A DNA stretch of 64,000 bases from Nocardioides humi (GTDB lineage: Bacteria; Actinomycetota; Actinomycetes; Propionibacteriales; Nocardioidaceae): positions 2,356,001 to 2,420,000 of the forward strand of contig NZ_CP041146.1 in NCBI RefSeq assembly GCF_006494775.1, written 5' to 3'. Made by a program: the position numbers and the translations under genes. Numbering within the stretch: position 1 is the stretch's first letter; every line of letters starts with the position of its first letter. The notes below the pieces were generated by a model. That model was given only the letters and a program-made list of their open reading frames with translations, was not told where the DNA came from and did not search any database. Shown here in pieces: positions 1-8,678 of this stretch.

Positions 1-1446
1 AACGAGCAGCTGGAGGGCACCATGTTCGGCACGCTCCTGGTGGAGCGCGACGGACGGATCGTGCAGCGCTGGTGCGGCGACAGCGGTGCGCGCCGCGTCT
101 TCGACAACCTCGGCGTGGACGTCGGCGCCTCGCTGCTGGAGGAGGTCGTCGGCACCAACGCGCTCGGGACGGTGCTGGAGACCCGGACCAGCATCTCGGT
201 CAACGGCCGCGAGCACTTCGCCGTCGCGCTGCGGCGGTTCAGCTGCTACGGCCACCCGATCTTCCATCCCACGACCCGCAGGATCGAGGGTGTCCTCGAC
301 ATCACGGCGCTGATGGAGGAGGCCAGCCCGCTGCTGCCGCCGCTGGTGGCCCGCGCGGTCGCCGACATCGAGCAGCGCCTGCTGGACGGGAGCCGGGTGT
401 CGGAGAAGCAGCTGCTCGCCGCCTTCCAGGCCGCCGCGAGCCGGCGCCGGGCGGTAGTCGCGATCGGCCACGACCTGCTGATGTCCAACCAGGCCGCCGC
501 GGACCTGCTCGGGTCGACCGACGTCGCGCTGCTGCGGATGCTGGCCTCGGACGTGCGTGGCGAGGCGGCGATCGAGCTGACCCTCGAGTCCGGGCTGGAG
601 GTCCGGGTCGAGGCCGCCCGTGTGGGCGGGGCCCGCGGCGGCGCGCTGCTCCACGTCGAGCCGCGCCGCGAGGCCCGACGTACCCGTCCCGCCGCCGAGA
701 CGCCGGCCGCGCACGCTCCGCTGCTGGTCTCCGGCCCACCCGGCTCCGGCCGCTCGACCGAGGCCCGCCGCATCGCCGGCCCGCAGCCCGTCACCGTGCT
801 GAGCGCCGCGTCCGCGCTGCTCGACGGCTCCGAGGCCTGGGTCCGCAACTTCGCCGCGGTGGTGCGAGCGGGACAGGGCTCGGTGTGCATCGACGGCTTC
901 GACCTGCTCCCCGACGACCTCCTCGACCTCGTCGCCGCCCATCTGGCCGAGCGCCGGGCGCCGCGCCTGGTGCTGGTCAGCGGGCCCGTCGACGGCCTGG
1001 CCGGCCGGGCCGCGGCGCTCGCCGGCGAGTGCACCGAGCGGACCCTGCTGACCCCGCTCGCCGGCCGGCCCCACGAGATCCCCGAGCTGGTCCGGGCGAT
1101 GCTGGCCGACCTCGGCGCCGACCCGTCGCTCCACTTCACGCCGGGCGCGCTCGCCGCCCTGTCCTCGCAGCCCTGGCCCGGCAACCTGCGCGAGCTGCGC
1201 GCGGTCGTCGAGCACGTCGTACGCCGCCAGCGCACCGGCGCCGTCGTCGTCGACGCCCTCCCCGAGGCCTACCGGACCCAGGAGCCGTCGCGCCGCCTCG
1301 CCCCGATCGACCGCGCCGAGCGCACCGTCATCGTGGAGGCGCTGCGCGAGCACGACGGCAACAAGGTCAAGGCCGCCCAGGCGCTCGGGATCTCCCGCAC
1401 GACGCTGTACGCCAAGATGCGGGCGCTGCGGATCACGGTCTACTGA
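1..1446 (+). CDS. AcoR-like GAF / Fis-type transcriptional regulator (5' truncated by window)
   Basis: The reading frame is open from the first base, so the gene starts outside the window; 481 residues are visible. The N-terminal part resembles the GAF sensor of AcoR-type regulators (ending in a GVLDIT-like strand near base 300). A Walker A motif GPPGSGRST lies near bases 734-760. An AAA+ lid motif PWPGNLREL lies near 1170-1200. A Fis-type HTH (NKVKAAQALGISRTTLYAK) ends the protein near 1360-1420. The central ATPase is short and I see no GAFTGA loop, the element sigma-54 activators use to contact sigma-54. Actinobacteria generally lack sigma-54, so this is probably a conventional DNA-binding regulator that kept the enhancer-binding-protein architecture. 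Its target is probably the gene cluster to its left, outside the window. Confidence 0.8.
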   Translation, partial: NEQLEGTMFGTLLVERDGRIVQRWCGDSGARRVFDNLGVDVGASLLEEVVGTNALGTVLETRTSISVNGREHFAVALRRFSCYGHPIFHPTTRRIEGVLDITALMEEASPLLPPLVARAVADIEQRLLDGSRVSEKQLLAAFQAAASRRRAVVAIGHDLLMSNQAAADLLGSTDVALLRMLASDVRGEAAIELTLESGLEVRVEAARVGGARGGALLHVEPRREARRTRPAAETPAAHAPLLVSGPPGSGRSTEARRIAGPQPVTVLSAASALLDGSEAWVRNFAAVVRAGQGSVCIDGFDLLPDDLLDLVAAHLAERRAPRLVLVSGPVDGLAGRAAALAGECTERTLLTPLAGRPHEIPELVRAMLADLGADPSLHFTPGALAALSSQPWPGNLRELRAVVEHVVRRQRTGAVVVDALPEAYRTQEPSRRLAPIDRAERTVIVEALREHDGNKVKAAQALGISRTTLYAKMRALRITVY

Positions 1447-1553
1447 GCCCGGGCAGAGGATCCCGGCGCGGGGTCGATAACCCGTATTTCGATGATGCCC
1501 ACGACCGCCGGCGCGATGGACGATGCGGGGACGTCCGAGCGAAGGGGATCAGC

Positions 1554-2573
1554 ATGCGAGTTCCGGTTTCAGTCGTGGCATGGGGTCTGGCGGGGGGACT
1601 CGTCTCCGCGACACTCGTCGCGCCGGCCACGGCATCCGCCAGCACGACGGCGGGGGCACAGGCCGCCGCGGCCTGCGTGCCGGCCAAGAACATCCAGGCC
1701 ATCATCGACGACTCGGGGTCCATGTCGGGGACCGACCCGACCCGGCTGCGCGTCCAGGCCATGAACCTGCTGATCGACGCGCTCGCCGCCTCCACGACCC
1801 TGGGCGCGACGGAGTTCGGCACCAGCGTGGCCGACGTCTTCGCGCCCGCCGCCGTCGGCCCCACCGCGCCGGCGATGAAGAACGCGCTCAACGCGGCCAT
1901 CCAGGCGGACAACGGCGCCACGGACTACAACCTCGCGTTCAGCACGGCGCGCGCGGTCAACCCGGGCGCGACGGCCCGGATCTTCCTGACCGACGGCGGC
2001 CACAACTCCGGCGCCTACGCCAACGCCCACCTCAACCCGGCCCCGCAGGCCCAGACGCCGACGTACGTCATCGGCTTCAGCCCCGGGCTGTCCGGGACCA
2101 CGGACCAGGCCCGGCTGCAGCAGATCGCCAACGAGACGGGCGGCGCCTACTACGCGCTCCCCGACGCGCAGGCGCTGCAGTCGGTGATGAACGACATCCA
2201 GACCCGGCTGACCTGCCAGTCGGCCACGAAGACGTTCGTCGACAACATCAAGCCGGGCAAGTCGAAGAAGCACGGCGTCAAGATCAAGAAGAAGTCGCGC
2301 TCCGCCCAGCTCACGCTGAGCTGGACCAGCCCGCTCGACACGTTCAAGATCAAGAAGCTGCGGATCGTGCGCAACGGCAGGGTGGTCGCGGTCAAGGGCC
2401 GCAACCTCAAGGTCAAGACGAAGAAGGGCACGACCTACCTGGTGATCAAGGTGACCAAGCTGACCCCGGGCAAGCTGAAGTTCAAGGTGAAGAACACCGC
2501 CGCGGGCTCCGGCGCCCCGGAGGTCACGGTGACGACCCAGGTGAGCCAGAGCAAGAAGAAGTCCGGCAAGTAG
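1554..2573 (+). CDS. secreted von Willebrand factor A domain protein
   Basis: A 339-residue exported protein. The ATG at 1554 follows a purine-rich GAAGGGG ribosome site. A signal peptide with an alanine-rich c-region covers about residues 1-40. The VWA fold begins near residue 48 with the MIDAS motif DDSGSMS (DxSxS), and FLTDGG supplies the later metal-site Asp. The last roughly 110 residues are very lysine-rich (many KKK and KIK runs) and predicted to be beta-rich, perhaps a wall- or polyanion-binding tail. I do not recognise the tail family. There is no membrane anchor or LPXTG motif. It lies alone between a regulator and a convergent marR gene and shares a palindromic terminator with the latter. 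The role is unknown; metal-dependent ligand binding at the cell surface is the family expectation. Confidence 0.8.
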   Translation: MRVPVSVVAWGLAGGLVSATLVAPATASASTTAGAQAAAACVPAKNIQAIIDDSGSMSGTDPTRLRVQAMNLLIDALAASTTLGATEFGTSVADVFAPAAVGPTAPAMKNALNAAIQADNGATDYNLAFSTARAVNPGATARIFLTDGGHNSGAYANAHLNPAPQAQTPTYVIGFSPGLSGTTDQARLQQIANETGGAYYALPDAQALQSVMNDIQTRLTCQSATKTFVDNIKPGKSKKHGVKIKKKSRSAQLTLSWTSPLDTFKIKKLRIVRNGRVVAVKGRNLKVKTKKGTTYLVIKVTKLTPGKLKFKVKNTAAGSGAPEVTVTTQVSQSKKKSGK

Positions 2574-2586
2574 GCGCGACGCAGGA

Positions 2587-2616
2587 ACGGCCCCGCGGAG
2601 ATCTCCGCGGGGCCGT
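2587..2616. terminator. bidirectional terminator, 15-bp perfect palindrome
   Basis: A perfect 30-bp palindrome (arms ACGGCCCCGCGGAGA and its complement) sits 13 bp after the VWA gene and immediately beyond the convergent marR stop. It can form a very stable hairpin on either transcript. There is no U tract, as is usual in high-GC actinobacteria. Confidence 0.75.
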
Positions 2617-2618
2617 CC

Positions 2619-3122
2619 TCACGCCGGGAAGTCGCCCGAGGCCTGCCGGAGCTGCCGGAGCAGGTCGTAGGCCAGGGCCTGCTGGTCCTCGGTGAGACCG
2701 GTGATCGCGAAGTCGATGGCGCTGACCGCCTCGGTGGCCTTGCGGACCGTGGAGCGGCCGGTGGCGGTGAGCCGGGCGAGGGTACGCCGACGGTCGTCCT
2801 CGTCGGGCACCCGCACGACGTACCCCTGGGCCTCGAGGCGGTCGATCGCGCTGGTGACCGACGTGGGGTGCACCATCAGCCGCTCGCCGATCTTGCTCAG
2901 CGGCAGCGAGCCGTGCTGGCTGAACAGCAGCAGCACGAGCACCTCGTAGCGGGAGAAGGTCAGCCCGTAGGGCTTGAGCGCGGCGTCGAGCGCGCCGATC
3001 ATCAGCTGCTGGACCCGCATCACCGAGGTGGCCAGCCGCATCGCGGTCGCGTCGCCGAAGTTCTTCTCCCACAGGTCGCCGGCACGGTCGATCGGGTCGA
3101 ACGGCAGGCGCGAGTCGGACAT
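2619..3122 (-). CDS. MarR family transcriptional regulator
   Basis: A 167-residue winged-helix repressor of normal MarR length. The winged helix spans about residues 55-110 (LPLSKIGERLMVHPTSVTSA as recognition region, then the DEDDRRRTLARLT wing, a typical MarR DxRxxxxxLT motif). I start at ATG 3122; an in-frame GTG at 3131 is possible. It is transcribed divergently from the icmF gene, 83 bp apart, with an inverted repeat between them, so it most likely represses icmF and itself. The likely ligand is an acyl-CoA or a carboxylic acid, by inference from the neighbour. Confidence 0.85.
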   Translation of the reverse strand: MSDSRLPFDPIDRAGDLWEKNFGDATAMRLATSVMRVQQLMIGALDAALKPYGLTFSRYEVLVLLLFSQHGSLPLSKIGERLMVHPTSVTSAIDRLEAQGYVVRVPDEDDRRRTLARLTATGRSTVRKATEAVSAIDFAITGLTEDQQALAYDLLRQLRQASGDFPA

Positions 3123-3164
3123 GGCCCGCACACTATCGGGGATGCGGACTTTTCCAGATTACTT

Positions 3165-3187
3165 GGACGTCCTACTATAGGAAGTCC
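3165..3187. promoter_or_regulatory. candidate MarR operator between marR and icmF
   Basis: Imperfect inverted repeat GGACGTCCTA-CTA-TAGGAAGTCC: 10-bp arms with one mismatch and a 3-bp spacer. It overlaps a TACTAT -10-like hexamer and ends just before the icmF ribosome site. Its position in the divergent intergenic region suits a MarR dimer controlling both promoters. Confidence 0.6.
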
Positions 3188-3205
3188 TAGGAGTCTGGAG
3201 GATCG

Positions 3206-6200
3206 ATGTCCGAGCGCACCCTGCACGTGCCGCAGCACCCCGTCCGCCTGGTGACGGCGTCCAGCCTGTTCGACGGGCACGACGCGTCGATCAACATCAT
3301 GCGGCGGATCTTCCAGAGCCAGGGCTGCGAGGTGATCCACCTCGGGCACAACCGGTCGGTGGCCGAGGTGGTCGAGGCCGCGATCGAGGAGGACGTGCAG
3401 GGCATCGCCGTGTCGTCGTACCAGGGCGGGCACGTGGAGTACTTCGAGTACCTCACCCAGCTGCTCCGCGAGCGCGGCGCCGGCCACATCAAGGTGGTCG
3501 GCGGGGGCGGCGGCGTCATCGTCCACGACGAGATCTCGCGGCTGCGCGAGTCCGGTGTCACGATCTTCTCCCCCGAGGACGGCCAGCGGCTCGGCCTGCC
3601 GGGCATGGTCAACACCGTCGTCGAGGCCTGCGACACCGACCTGTGGGAGACCGGCAGCGTGAGCGCCGAGCAGGTCCTCAGCGGCGACCGCGCGGCCCTC
3701 GCCCGCGCCATCACCGGCGCGGAGCTCGGCCGGCTCGACGCCCGGCTGCTGGACCGGTTGTCCGAGGCGGCCGCGGCGCACGCCGTACCGATCCTCGGGA
3801 TCACCGGCACCGGCGGCTCCGGCAAGTCCAGCCTCACCGACGAGCTGGTACGACGGCTGCGGGTCGACCAGCAGGACAAGGTCCGCGTCGCGGTGCTGGC
3901 CGTGGACCCGACCCGGCGCAAGGGCGGCGGCGCGCTGCTCGGCGACCGGATCCGGATGAACAGCCTCGACCTGTCCGGCCACGGGCTGGACCGCAACCAG
4001 GTCTACTTCCGCAGCCTCGCCACCCGCGGCGCCCACGAGGTGCCCGAGCACCTCCCCGACGTGCTCACCGTGCTCAAGGCGGCCGGCTTCGACCTCGTCG
4101 TCATCGAGACGCCCGGCATCGGCCAGGGCGACGCGGCGATCGTGCCCTTCGTCGACACCTCGCTCTACGTCATGACGCCGGAGTTCGGCGCCGCGTCGCA
4201 GCTGGAGAAGATCGACATGCTCGACTTCGCCGACGCGGTCGCGATCAACAAGTTCGAGCGCCGCGGCGCCGAGGACGCGCTGCGCGACGTGGGCCGGCAG
4301 CTGGTGCGCAACCGCGAGGCGTTCGGGCAGCAGCCCTCCGACATGCCGGTGTTCGGCACCTCCGCGGCGACCTTCGACGACGACGGCGTCACCGCGCTCT
4401 ACCAGCACCTGCGCGGCCTGCTCGCCGGGCAGGGCCTCGCCGTCGGCGACGGCCTGCTGGCCCCGATCGAGGGCAAGCGCTCCACCCGGATCCAGCAGGT
4501 GCTGCCCGCCGACCGGGTGCGCTATCTCGCCGAGATCGCCGAGACGGTCCGCGGCTACCACGCCGACACCGAGGTGTTCGTCGAGAAGGTACGCCGCGCG
4601 CAGCGCTTCGGCGCCGTCGCCGAGGAGCTCGGCGACATCGAGGAGCTCGCCGCCGCGGCCGCGCGCGCCCACGACGACCTCCCCCTCGACGTCCGCGACC
4701 AGCTCGCGGCGTGGCCGGGCGTGGTGGCGTCGTACGACGAGGACACTGCCACGAAGGGCCGCGAGTCGCTCGCCGGCAACCGGGTGCCGCGGGTCGCCGT
4801 ACCCCGCTTCGAGGACCACGGCGAGCTGGTGCGCTTCTGGCGCCGGGAGAACCTGCCGGGCCACTTCCCCTTCACCGCGGGCGTCTTCCCCTTCAAGCGC
4901 GCCGACGAGGACCCGGCCCGGATGTTCGCCGGCGAGGGCGACCCGTTCCGCACCAACAAGCGGTTCAAGCTGCTCTCCGAGGGCCAGCCGGCCACCCGAC
5001 TGTCGACCGCGTTCGACTCGGTGACGCTCTACGGCCGCGACCCCGACGAGCGCCCCGACATCTACGGCAAGATCGGCACCTCCGGCGTCTCGGTGGCGAC
5101 GCTGGAGGACATGAAGGCGCTGTACGACGGCTTCGACCTGCTGTCGCCGACGACCTCGGTGTCGATGACGATCAACGGCCCGGCGCCCGCCGTCCTCGCG
5201 TTCTATCTCAACACCGCGATGGACCAGGCCCGCGAGCGCGGGATCGACCCGTACGAGGCGATCAAGACGGTGCGCGGCACGGTCCAGGCCGACATCCTCA
5301 AGGAGGACCAGGGGCAGAACACCTGCCTGTTCTCCACCGAATTCTCGCTGCGCTGCATGGCCGACATCCAGGAGTGGTTCATCCAGCAGCAGGTCCGCAA
5401 CTTCTACTCGGTCTCCATCTCCGGCTACCACATCGCCGAGGCCGGGGCGAACCCGATCAGCCAGCTCGCGTTCACCCTCGCCAACGGCTTCACGTACGTC
5501 GAGTCGTACCTCGCGCGCGGCATGGACATCGACGACTTCGCGCCCAACCTGTCGTTCTTCTTCTCCAACGGGATGGACCCGGAGTACACCGTGATCGGCC
5601 GGGTCGCCCGCCGGATCTGGGCGATCGCGATGCGGGACCGGTACGGCGCCAACGAGCGCTCGCAGAAGCTGAAGTACCACGTCCAGACCTCCGGGCGCTC
5701 GCTGCACGCGCAGGAGATGGACTTCAACGACATCCGCACCACCCTGCAGGCGCTGATCGCGATCTACGACAACGCCAACTCGCTGCACACCAACGCCTAC
5801 GACGAGGCGGTCACGACGCCGAGCGCCGAGTCGGTACGTCGCGCGCTCGCGATCCAGCTGATCATCAACCGCGAGTGGGGCCTGGCGATGAACGAGAACC
5901 CGCTCCAGGGCGCGTACGTCGTCGACGAGCTCACCGACCTCGTGGAGGCCGCCGTCCTGGCCGAGTTCGACCGGATCTCCGAGCGGGGCGGCGTCCTCGG
6001 CGCGATGGAGACCGGCTACCAGCGCGGCCGGATCCAGGACGAGTCGATGCTCTACGAGCACCGCAAGCACGACGGCACCCTGCCCATCATCGGCGTCAAC
6101 ACCTTCCGGGCGCCCGACGGCGACGACGGCACCCCCGACCACATCGAGCTGGCCCGCGCCACCACCTCGGAGAAGGACTCGCAGCTCGTACGGCTCCGCG

Positions 6201-6376
6201 ACTTCCAGGCCCGCCACGCCGACGACGCGACCGCTGCGATCGCCCGGCTCAAGGAGGCGGCCACGAGCGGCGAGAACGTGTTCGCCGTCCTCATGGACGC
6301 CGCGCGGGTCTGCTCCCTCGGCCAGATCACCGAGGCCTTCTTCGAGGTCGGCGGGCAGTACCGGAGAAATGTCTGA
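3206..6376 (+). CDS. icmF: fused isobutyryl-CoA mutase IcmF
   Basis: A 1056-residue adenosylcobalamin enzyme that interconverts isobutyryl-CoA and butyryl-CoA (related acyl-CoAs are possible). The domain order is that of IcmF. The N-terminal B12-binding domain has FDGHDASIN near residue 22, giving the base-off DxH ligand. The MeaI-like GTPase chaperone has P-loop GTGGSGKSS near residue 200 and NKFE as the base-recognition motif. The C-terminal TIM-barrel mutase has [16 protein letters not shown] and [17 protein letters not shown]. The length matches full IcmF, so all parts are present. A GGAGG site lies 6 nt before the ATG. It stands alone as a transcription unit opposite a marR gene. It probably serves valine or fatty-acid carbon flow. 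A pivalyl-CoA or other side activity cannot be judged by eye. Confidence 0.93.
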   Translation: MSERTLHVPQHPVRLVTASSLFDGHDASINIMRRIFQSQGCEVIHLGHNRSVAEVVEAAIEEDVQGIAVSSYQGGHVEYFEYLTQLLRERGAGHIKVVGGGGGVIVHDEISRLRESGVTIFSPEDGQRLGLPGMVNTVVEACDTDLWETGSVSAEQVLSGDRAALARAITGAELGRLDARLLDRLSEAAAAHAVPILGITGTGGSGKSSLTDELVRRLRVDQQDKVRVAVLAVDPTRRKGGGALLGDRIRMNSLDLSGHGLDRNQVYFRSLATRGAHEVPEHLPDVLTVLKAAGFDLVVIETPGIGQGDAAIVPFVDTSLYVMTPEFGAASQLEKIDMLDFADAVAINKFERRGAEDALRDVGRQLVRNREAFGQQPSDMPVFGTSAATFDDDGVTALYQHLRGLLAGQGLAVGDGLLAPIEGKRSTRIQQVLPADRVRYLAEIAETVRGYHADTEVFVEKVRRAQRFGAVAEELGDIEELAAAAARAHDDLPLDVRDQLAAWPGVVASYDEDTATKGRESLAGNRVPRVAVPRFEDHGELVRFWRRENLPGHFPFTAGVFPFKRADEDPARMFAGEGDPFRTNKRFKLLSEGQPATRLSTAFDSVTLYGRDPDERPDIYGKIGTSGVSVATLEDMKALYDGFDLLSPTTSVSMTINGPAPAVLAFYLNTAMDQARERGIDPYEAIKTVRGTVQADILKEDQGQNTCLFSTEFSLRCMADIQEWFIQQQVRNFYSVSISGYHIAEAGANPISQLAFTLANGFTYVESYLARGMDIDDFAPNLSFFFSNGMDPEYTVIGRVARRIWAIAMRDRYGANERSQKLKYHVQTSGRSLHAQEMDFNDIRTTLQALIAIYDNANSLHTNAYDEAVTTPSAESVRRALAIQLIINREWGLAMNENPLQGAYVVDELTDLVEAAVLAEFDRISERGGVLGAMETGYQRGRIQDESMLYEHRKHDGTLPIIGVNTFRAPDGDDGTPDHIELARATTSEKDSQLVRLRDFQARHADDATAAIARLKEAATSGENVFAVLMDAARVCSLGQITEAFFEVGGQYRRNV

Positions 6377-6520
6377 GGTCTGGCGCCGGCCAGGGTCCGC
6401 TGTAACACGTTGATCGCTGCTCTGGCAGCCCGACCACCGCTGTAACACGTCGTTCGCTGCTCTGGCAGCCCGACCACCGCTGTAACACGTCGTTCGCCGC
6501 TCTGGCAGCCCCATCACCTC
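6377..6520. repeat. three 40-bp direct repeats
   Basis: Directly after icmF, a 40-bp unit beginning TGTAACACGT is repeated head to tail at 6401, 6441 and 6481; the third unit decays towards its end. The shared core is TGTAACACGT followed by CGTTCGCTGCTCTGGCAGCC-like sequence. No protein-coding signal was seen. Together with the next two repeat features it fills the 394 bases without a gene between icmF and the DGPF gene. A regulator-binding cluster or a decayed mobile repeat are both possible. Confidence 0.8.
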
Positions 6521-6572
6521 GGTAGCAGCCCGGCACAGGGGCCTTTTCGCGATGTCACCGGGCTGGTAGGTG

Positions 6573-6623
6573 AGCGAACTACGTGTTACAGCGCACCCGC
6601 CCTACGTGTTACAGCGCACCCGC
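6573..6623. repeat. inverted copies of the TGTAACACGT repeat core
   Basis: Two close copies of CTACGTGTTACAGCGCACCC at 6579 and 6602 are the reverse complement of the TGTAACACGT core found upstream. The first extends to AGCGAACTACGTGTTACAGC, matching the complement of the upstream unit at 19 of 20 bases, so the two blocks could pair as a long stem or bind the same protein in opposite orientation. Confidence 0.75.
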
Positions 6624-6680
6624 CGCCGGGCCACCCGCCGCCGGGCCACCCGCCGCCGCGCCACCCGCGCCACCCGCGCC
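6616..6680. repeat. GC-only short tandem repeat
   Basis: Three 15-bp units (CGCCGCCGGGCCACC and one variant) run into shorter CGCGCCACC units. The tract is almost entirely G and C. It ends just upstream of the predicted ECF42 promoter of the DGPF gene. Confidence 0.7.
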
Positions 6681-6702
6681 TGGAGAACTCGTCCAGAGTC
6701 CG

Positions 6703-6729
6703 TGTCGAAAGTGCGCCCGCCCGTTCGAC
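6703..6729 (+). promoter_or_regulatory. candidate ECF42-type sigma promoter
   Basis: TGTCGA at 6703-6708 and CGAC at 6726-6729 are separated by 17 bp, 42 bp before the DGPF start codon. From memory, TGTCGA at -35 with CGA at -10 is the recognition pattern of the ECF42 group, and the downstream sigma gene belongs to that group. This is therefore the expected target promoter. Confidence 0.65.
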
Positions 6730-6770
6730 GTAGGTTCGACAAGCACCTACGAACCGAGAGGTTGATCCGC

Positions 6771-7145
6771 ATGACGCGCTACATGGGCCTGATCCGGATG
6801 GAGGAGGGCATCACCGCCGCTCCCCCGCAGCCGCTGATCGACGCGATGGACGAGTTCATCGCCAAGACCACCGCCAACGGCAACTACCTCGACGGCGCCG
6901 GCCTGTTCGGCACCGAGGACGCCGTGAACTTCGTGATCCGCGGCGGTGAGACCACCCGGGTCGACGGGCCGTACGCCGAGGCCAAGGAGGTCGTCGGCGG
7001 CTGGGCACTGCTGCAGTTCGACTCCCAGGACGCGGCGGTCGAGAGCATGCGGGAGATGGCCCAGCTGCACGCCGACCACTGGCCCGAGCTCGACTTCGTG
7101 CTCACCCTCCGCCAGGTCGCCGAGGCACCCCCGCAGGCCGACTGA
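6771..7145 (+). CDS. YCII/DGPF-domain protein
   Basis: A 124-residue soluble ferredoxin-like alpha/beta protein of the YCII superfamily. Its group carries the DGPF signature, seen here as the variant DGPYAEAKEVVGGW near residues 64-77. Genes of this type sit next to ECF42 sigma factors across actinobacteria and are thought to be their regulon members. The biochemical function is not settled. I chose ATG 6771, which lies downstream of the TGTCGA/CGAC promoter. Longer in-frame starts would run through the GC repeats and the promoter, so they are unlikely. The sigma gene follows 249 bp later on the same strand. Confidence 0.88.
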   Translation: MTRYMGLIRMEEGITAAPPQPLIDAMDEFIAKTTANGNYLDGAGLFGTEDAVNFVIRGGETTRVDGPYAEAKEVVGGWALLQFDSQDAAVESMREMAQLHADHWPELDFVLTLRQVAEAPPQAD

Positions 7146-7149
7146 ACCG

Positions 7150-7380
7150 ACGAAGTGTGGGGGTTGCACGCGCGAGGTGTGGGGGTTGCACGCGCGAGGT
7201 GCGACCTCCGCACGCACGAAGTGCGAGGTCTGCAGGCGCGAAGTGCGGATGCTGCCGATCTCGCGCCCTGCAATTCCCTGATCTCGCCCCTGCAGTCCCC
7301 CGACTTCGCACCTGCCGGGGTCGTACTTCGCACCTGCCGGGGTCGTACTTCGCACCTGCGGGGGTCGCACTTCGCGCGGA
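7150..7380. repeat. intergenic cluster of CGAAGTGCG / CGCACTTCG repeats
   Basis: The gap between the DGPF gene and the sigma gene is packed with short repeats. GGGGGTTGCACGCGCGAGGT occurs twice in tandem at its left end. Several CGAAGTGCG words follow. CTTCGCACCTGCCGGGGTCG and variants occur three times in the opposite sense at the right end. The left and right halves are complementary over 10-12 bp stretches (GCGCGAAGTGCG against CGCACTTCGCGC), so the transcript could fold back on itself. No open frame looks coding. Confidence 0.75.
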
Positions 7381-7394
7381 CCTAGGCTGGCCCC

Positions 7395-8678
7395 ATGCCC
7401 GAGGCCGGCGCCACCGACGTCGTCATCGAGGTCTGGCGCCGGGAGGCGCCGGTCCTCGTGGCGGCGCTGACCCGGATGACCCACGACCTGGGGCTCGCGG
7501 AGGATCTGGCCCAGGACGCGTTCCTCGCGGCGCTCGAGCAGTGGCCGGAGCGCGGCGTACCCGCCAATCCGGCAGCCTGGCTGATGACCACCGCCAAGCG
7601 GCGGGCGGTCGACGCGTTCCGGCGCGCCGAGACGCTGCGCCGCAGGACCGCCGAGCTCAAGCGGGCGGCCGGGGAAGCGGATCCGATGCCCGGCCTGGAG
7701 GCCCAGGTGGACCACATCGAGGACGACGTGCTGCGGCTGGTGTTCCTGTGCTGCCACCCCGCGCTGACGCCCGAGTCCCGCGCTGCCCTCACCCTGCGCC
7801 TGGTCGGCGGGCTGACGACGACCGAGATCGCGCGCGGGTTCCTGGTCCCCGACGCCACCATGGGCCAGCGGATCTCGCGCGCCAAGCGCACCCTGTCCGA
7901 CGCCGGCGCCGAGCTGGAGCTGCCGACCGGCGCCGAGCGCACGGAGCGTCTCGACGACGTGATGGCGGTCGTCTACCTGATCTTCACGGAGGGGTACGCC
8001 GCCACGGCCGGCGACGACTGGACCCGACCCGATCTCGTGGCGGAGGCGATCCGGCTGGCCCGGCTGCTGGCCGAGCTCGCCCCCGCCGAGCCCGAGGTGC
8101 ACGGCCTGCAGGCGCTGCTCGAGCTCCAGGGCTCCCGCCTGCCCGCACGCGCCGACGCCGACGGCAGCCCGGTCCTGCTCGACGACCAGGACCGGGCGCT
8201 CTGGGACGAGCTGCTCATCCGCCGCGGCCTCGCCGCCCTCGCCCGCGCGGAGGCGATCGCCGCCCGGGGCGTGCCCGTGGGCCGCTACGTCCTCCAGGCC
8301 GCGATCGCCGCCGAGCATGCCCGCGCCGCCACCGCCGAGGCCACCGACTGGCCCCGCATCTCCCGCCTGTACGACGTCCTCGCCGCGGCCGCGCCCGGCC
8401 CGGTCGTGGAGGTCAACCGGGCCGTCGCCCACGGCCGCGCGCACGGCCCGGAAGCAGGACTCGCGGTCCTCGCGGCGCTCCCGGCCGACGCGCTACGCGA
8501 CTCCCCGCTGCTACCGAGCGTCCACGGCGACCTGCTCGAGCGCGCCGGCCGCCCCGCGGAGGCGGCCGAGGCGTTCGCGGAGGCGGCTCGTCGTACCCGC
8601 AACGCGGACGAGCGGACCCTGCTGGAGCGGAGGGCCGCCACGACCCGCGGTCAGGGCGCCGGGGCGCAGAGCACGTAG
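7395..8678 (+). CDS. ECF42-type RNA polymerase sigma factor with C-terminal TPR-like extension
   Basis: A 427-residue sigma factor. Sigma-2 covers about residues 10-80 ([35 protein letters not shown]). Sigma-4 covers about 115-170, with [26 protein letters not shown] forming its HTH. The roughly 230 residues after sigma-4 form an alpha-helical TPR-like extension, as in the ECF42 family, where the extension is needed for activity and no anti-sigma factor is encoded nearby. None is seen here either. The partner DGPF gene upstream carries a matching promoter. The trigger is unknown in this family. Confidence 0.9.
   Translation: MPEAGATDVVIEVWRREAPVLVAALTRMTHDLGLAEDLAQDAFLAALEQWPERGVPANPAAWLMTTAKRRAVDAFRRAETLRRRTAELKRAAGEADPMPGLEAQVDHIEDDVLRLVFLCCHPALTPESRAALTLRLVGGLTTTEIARGFLVPDATMGQRISRAKRTLSDAGAELELPTGAERTERLDDVMAVVYLIFTEGYAATAGDDWTRPDLVAEAIRLARLLAELAPAEPEVHGLQALLELQGSRLPARADADGSPVLLDDQDRALWDELLIRRGLAALARAEAIAARGVPVGRYVLQAAIAAEHARAATAEATDWPRISRLYDVLAAAAPGPVVEVNRAVAHGRAHGPEAGLAVLAALPADALRDSPLLPSVHGDLLERAGRPAEAAEAFAEAARRTRNADERTLLERRAATTRGQGAGAQST

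Noticed and set aside
72..2573. Long open frame overlapping the first regulator and reading into the VWA gene
   Set aside because: The first 1480 bases of this frame code for Arg/Pro-rich nonsense typical of off-frame GC-rich DNA; only the part from ATG 1554 has a signal peptide and VWA motifs.
3020..6517. Long antisense open frame across icmF
   Set aside because: Low-complexity Val/Glu/Arg-rich shadow of a gene with clear catalytic motifs on the other strand.
6397..6520. CRISPR array
   Set aside because: The 40-bp units abut directly without unique spacers, only three copies exist and no cas gene is present.
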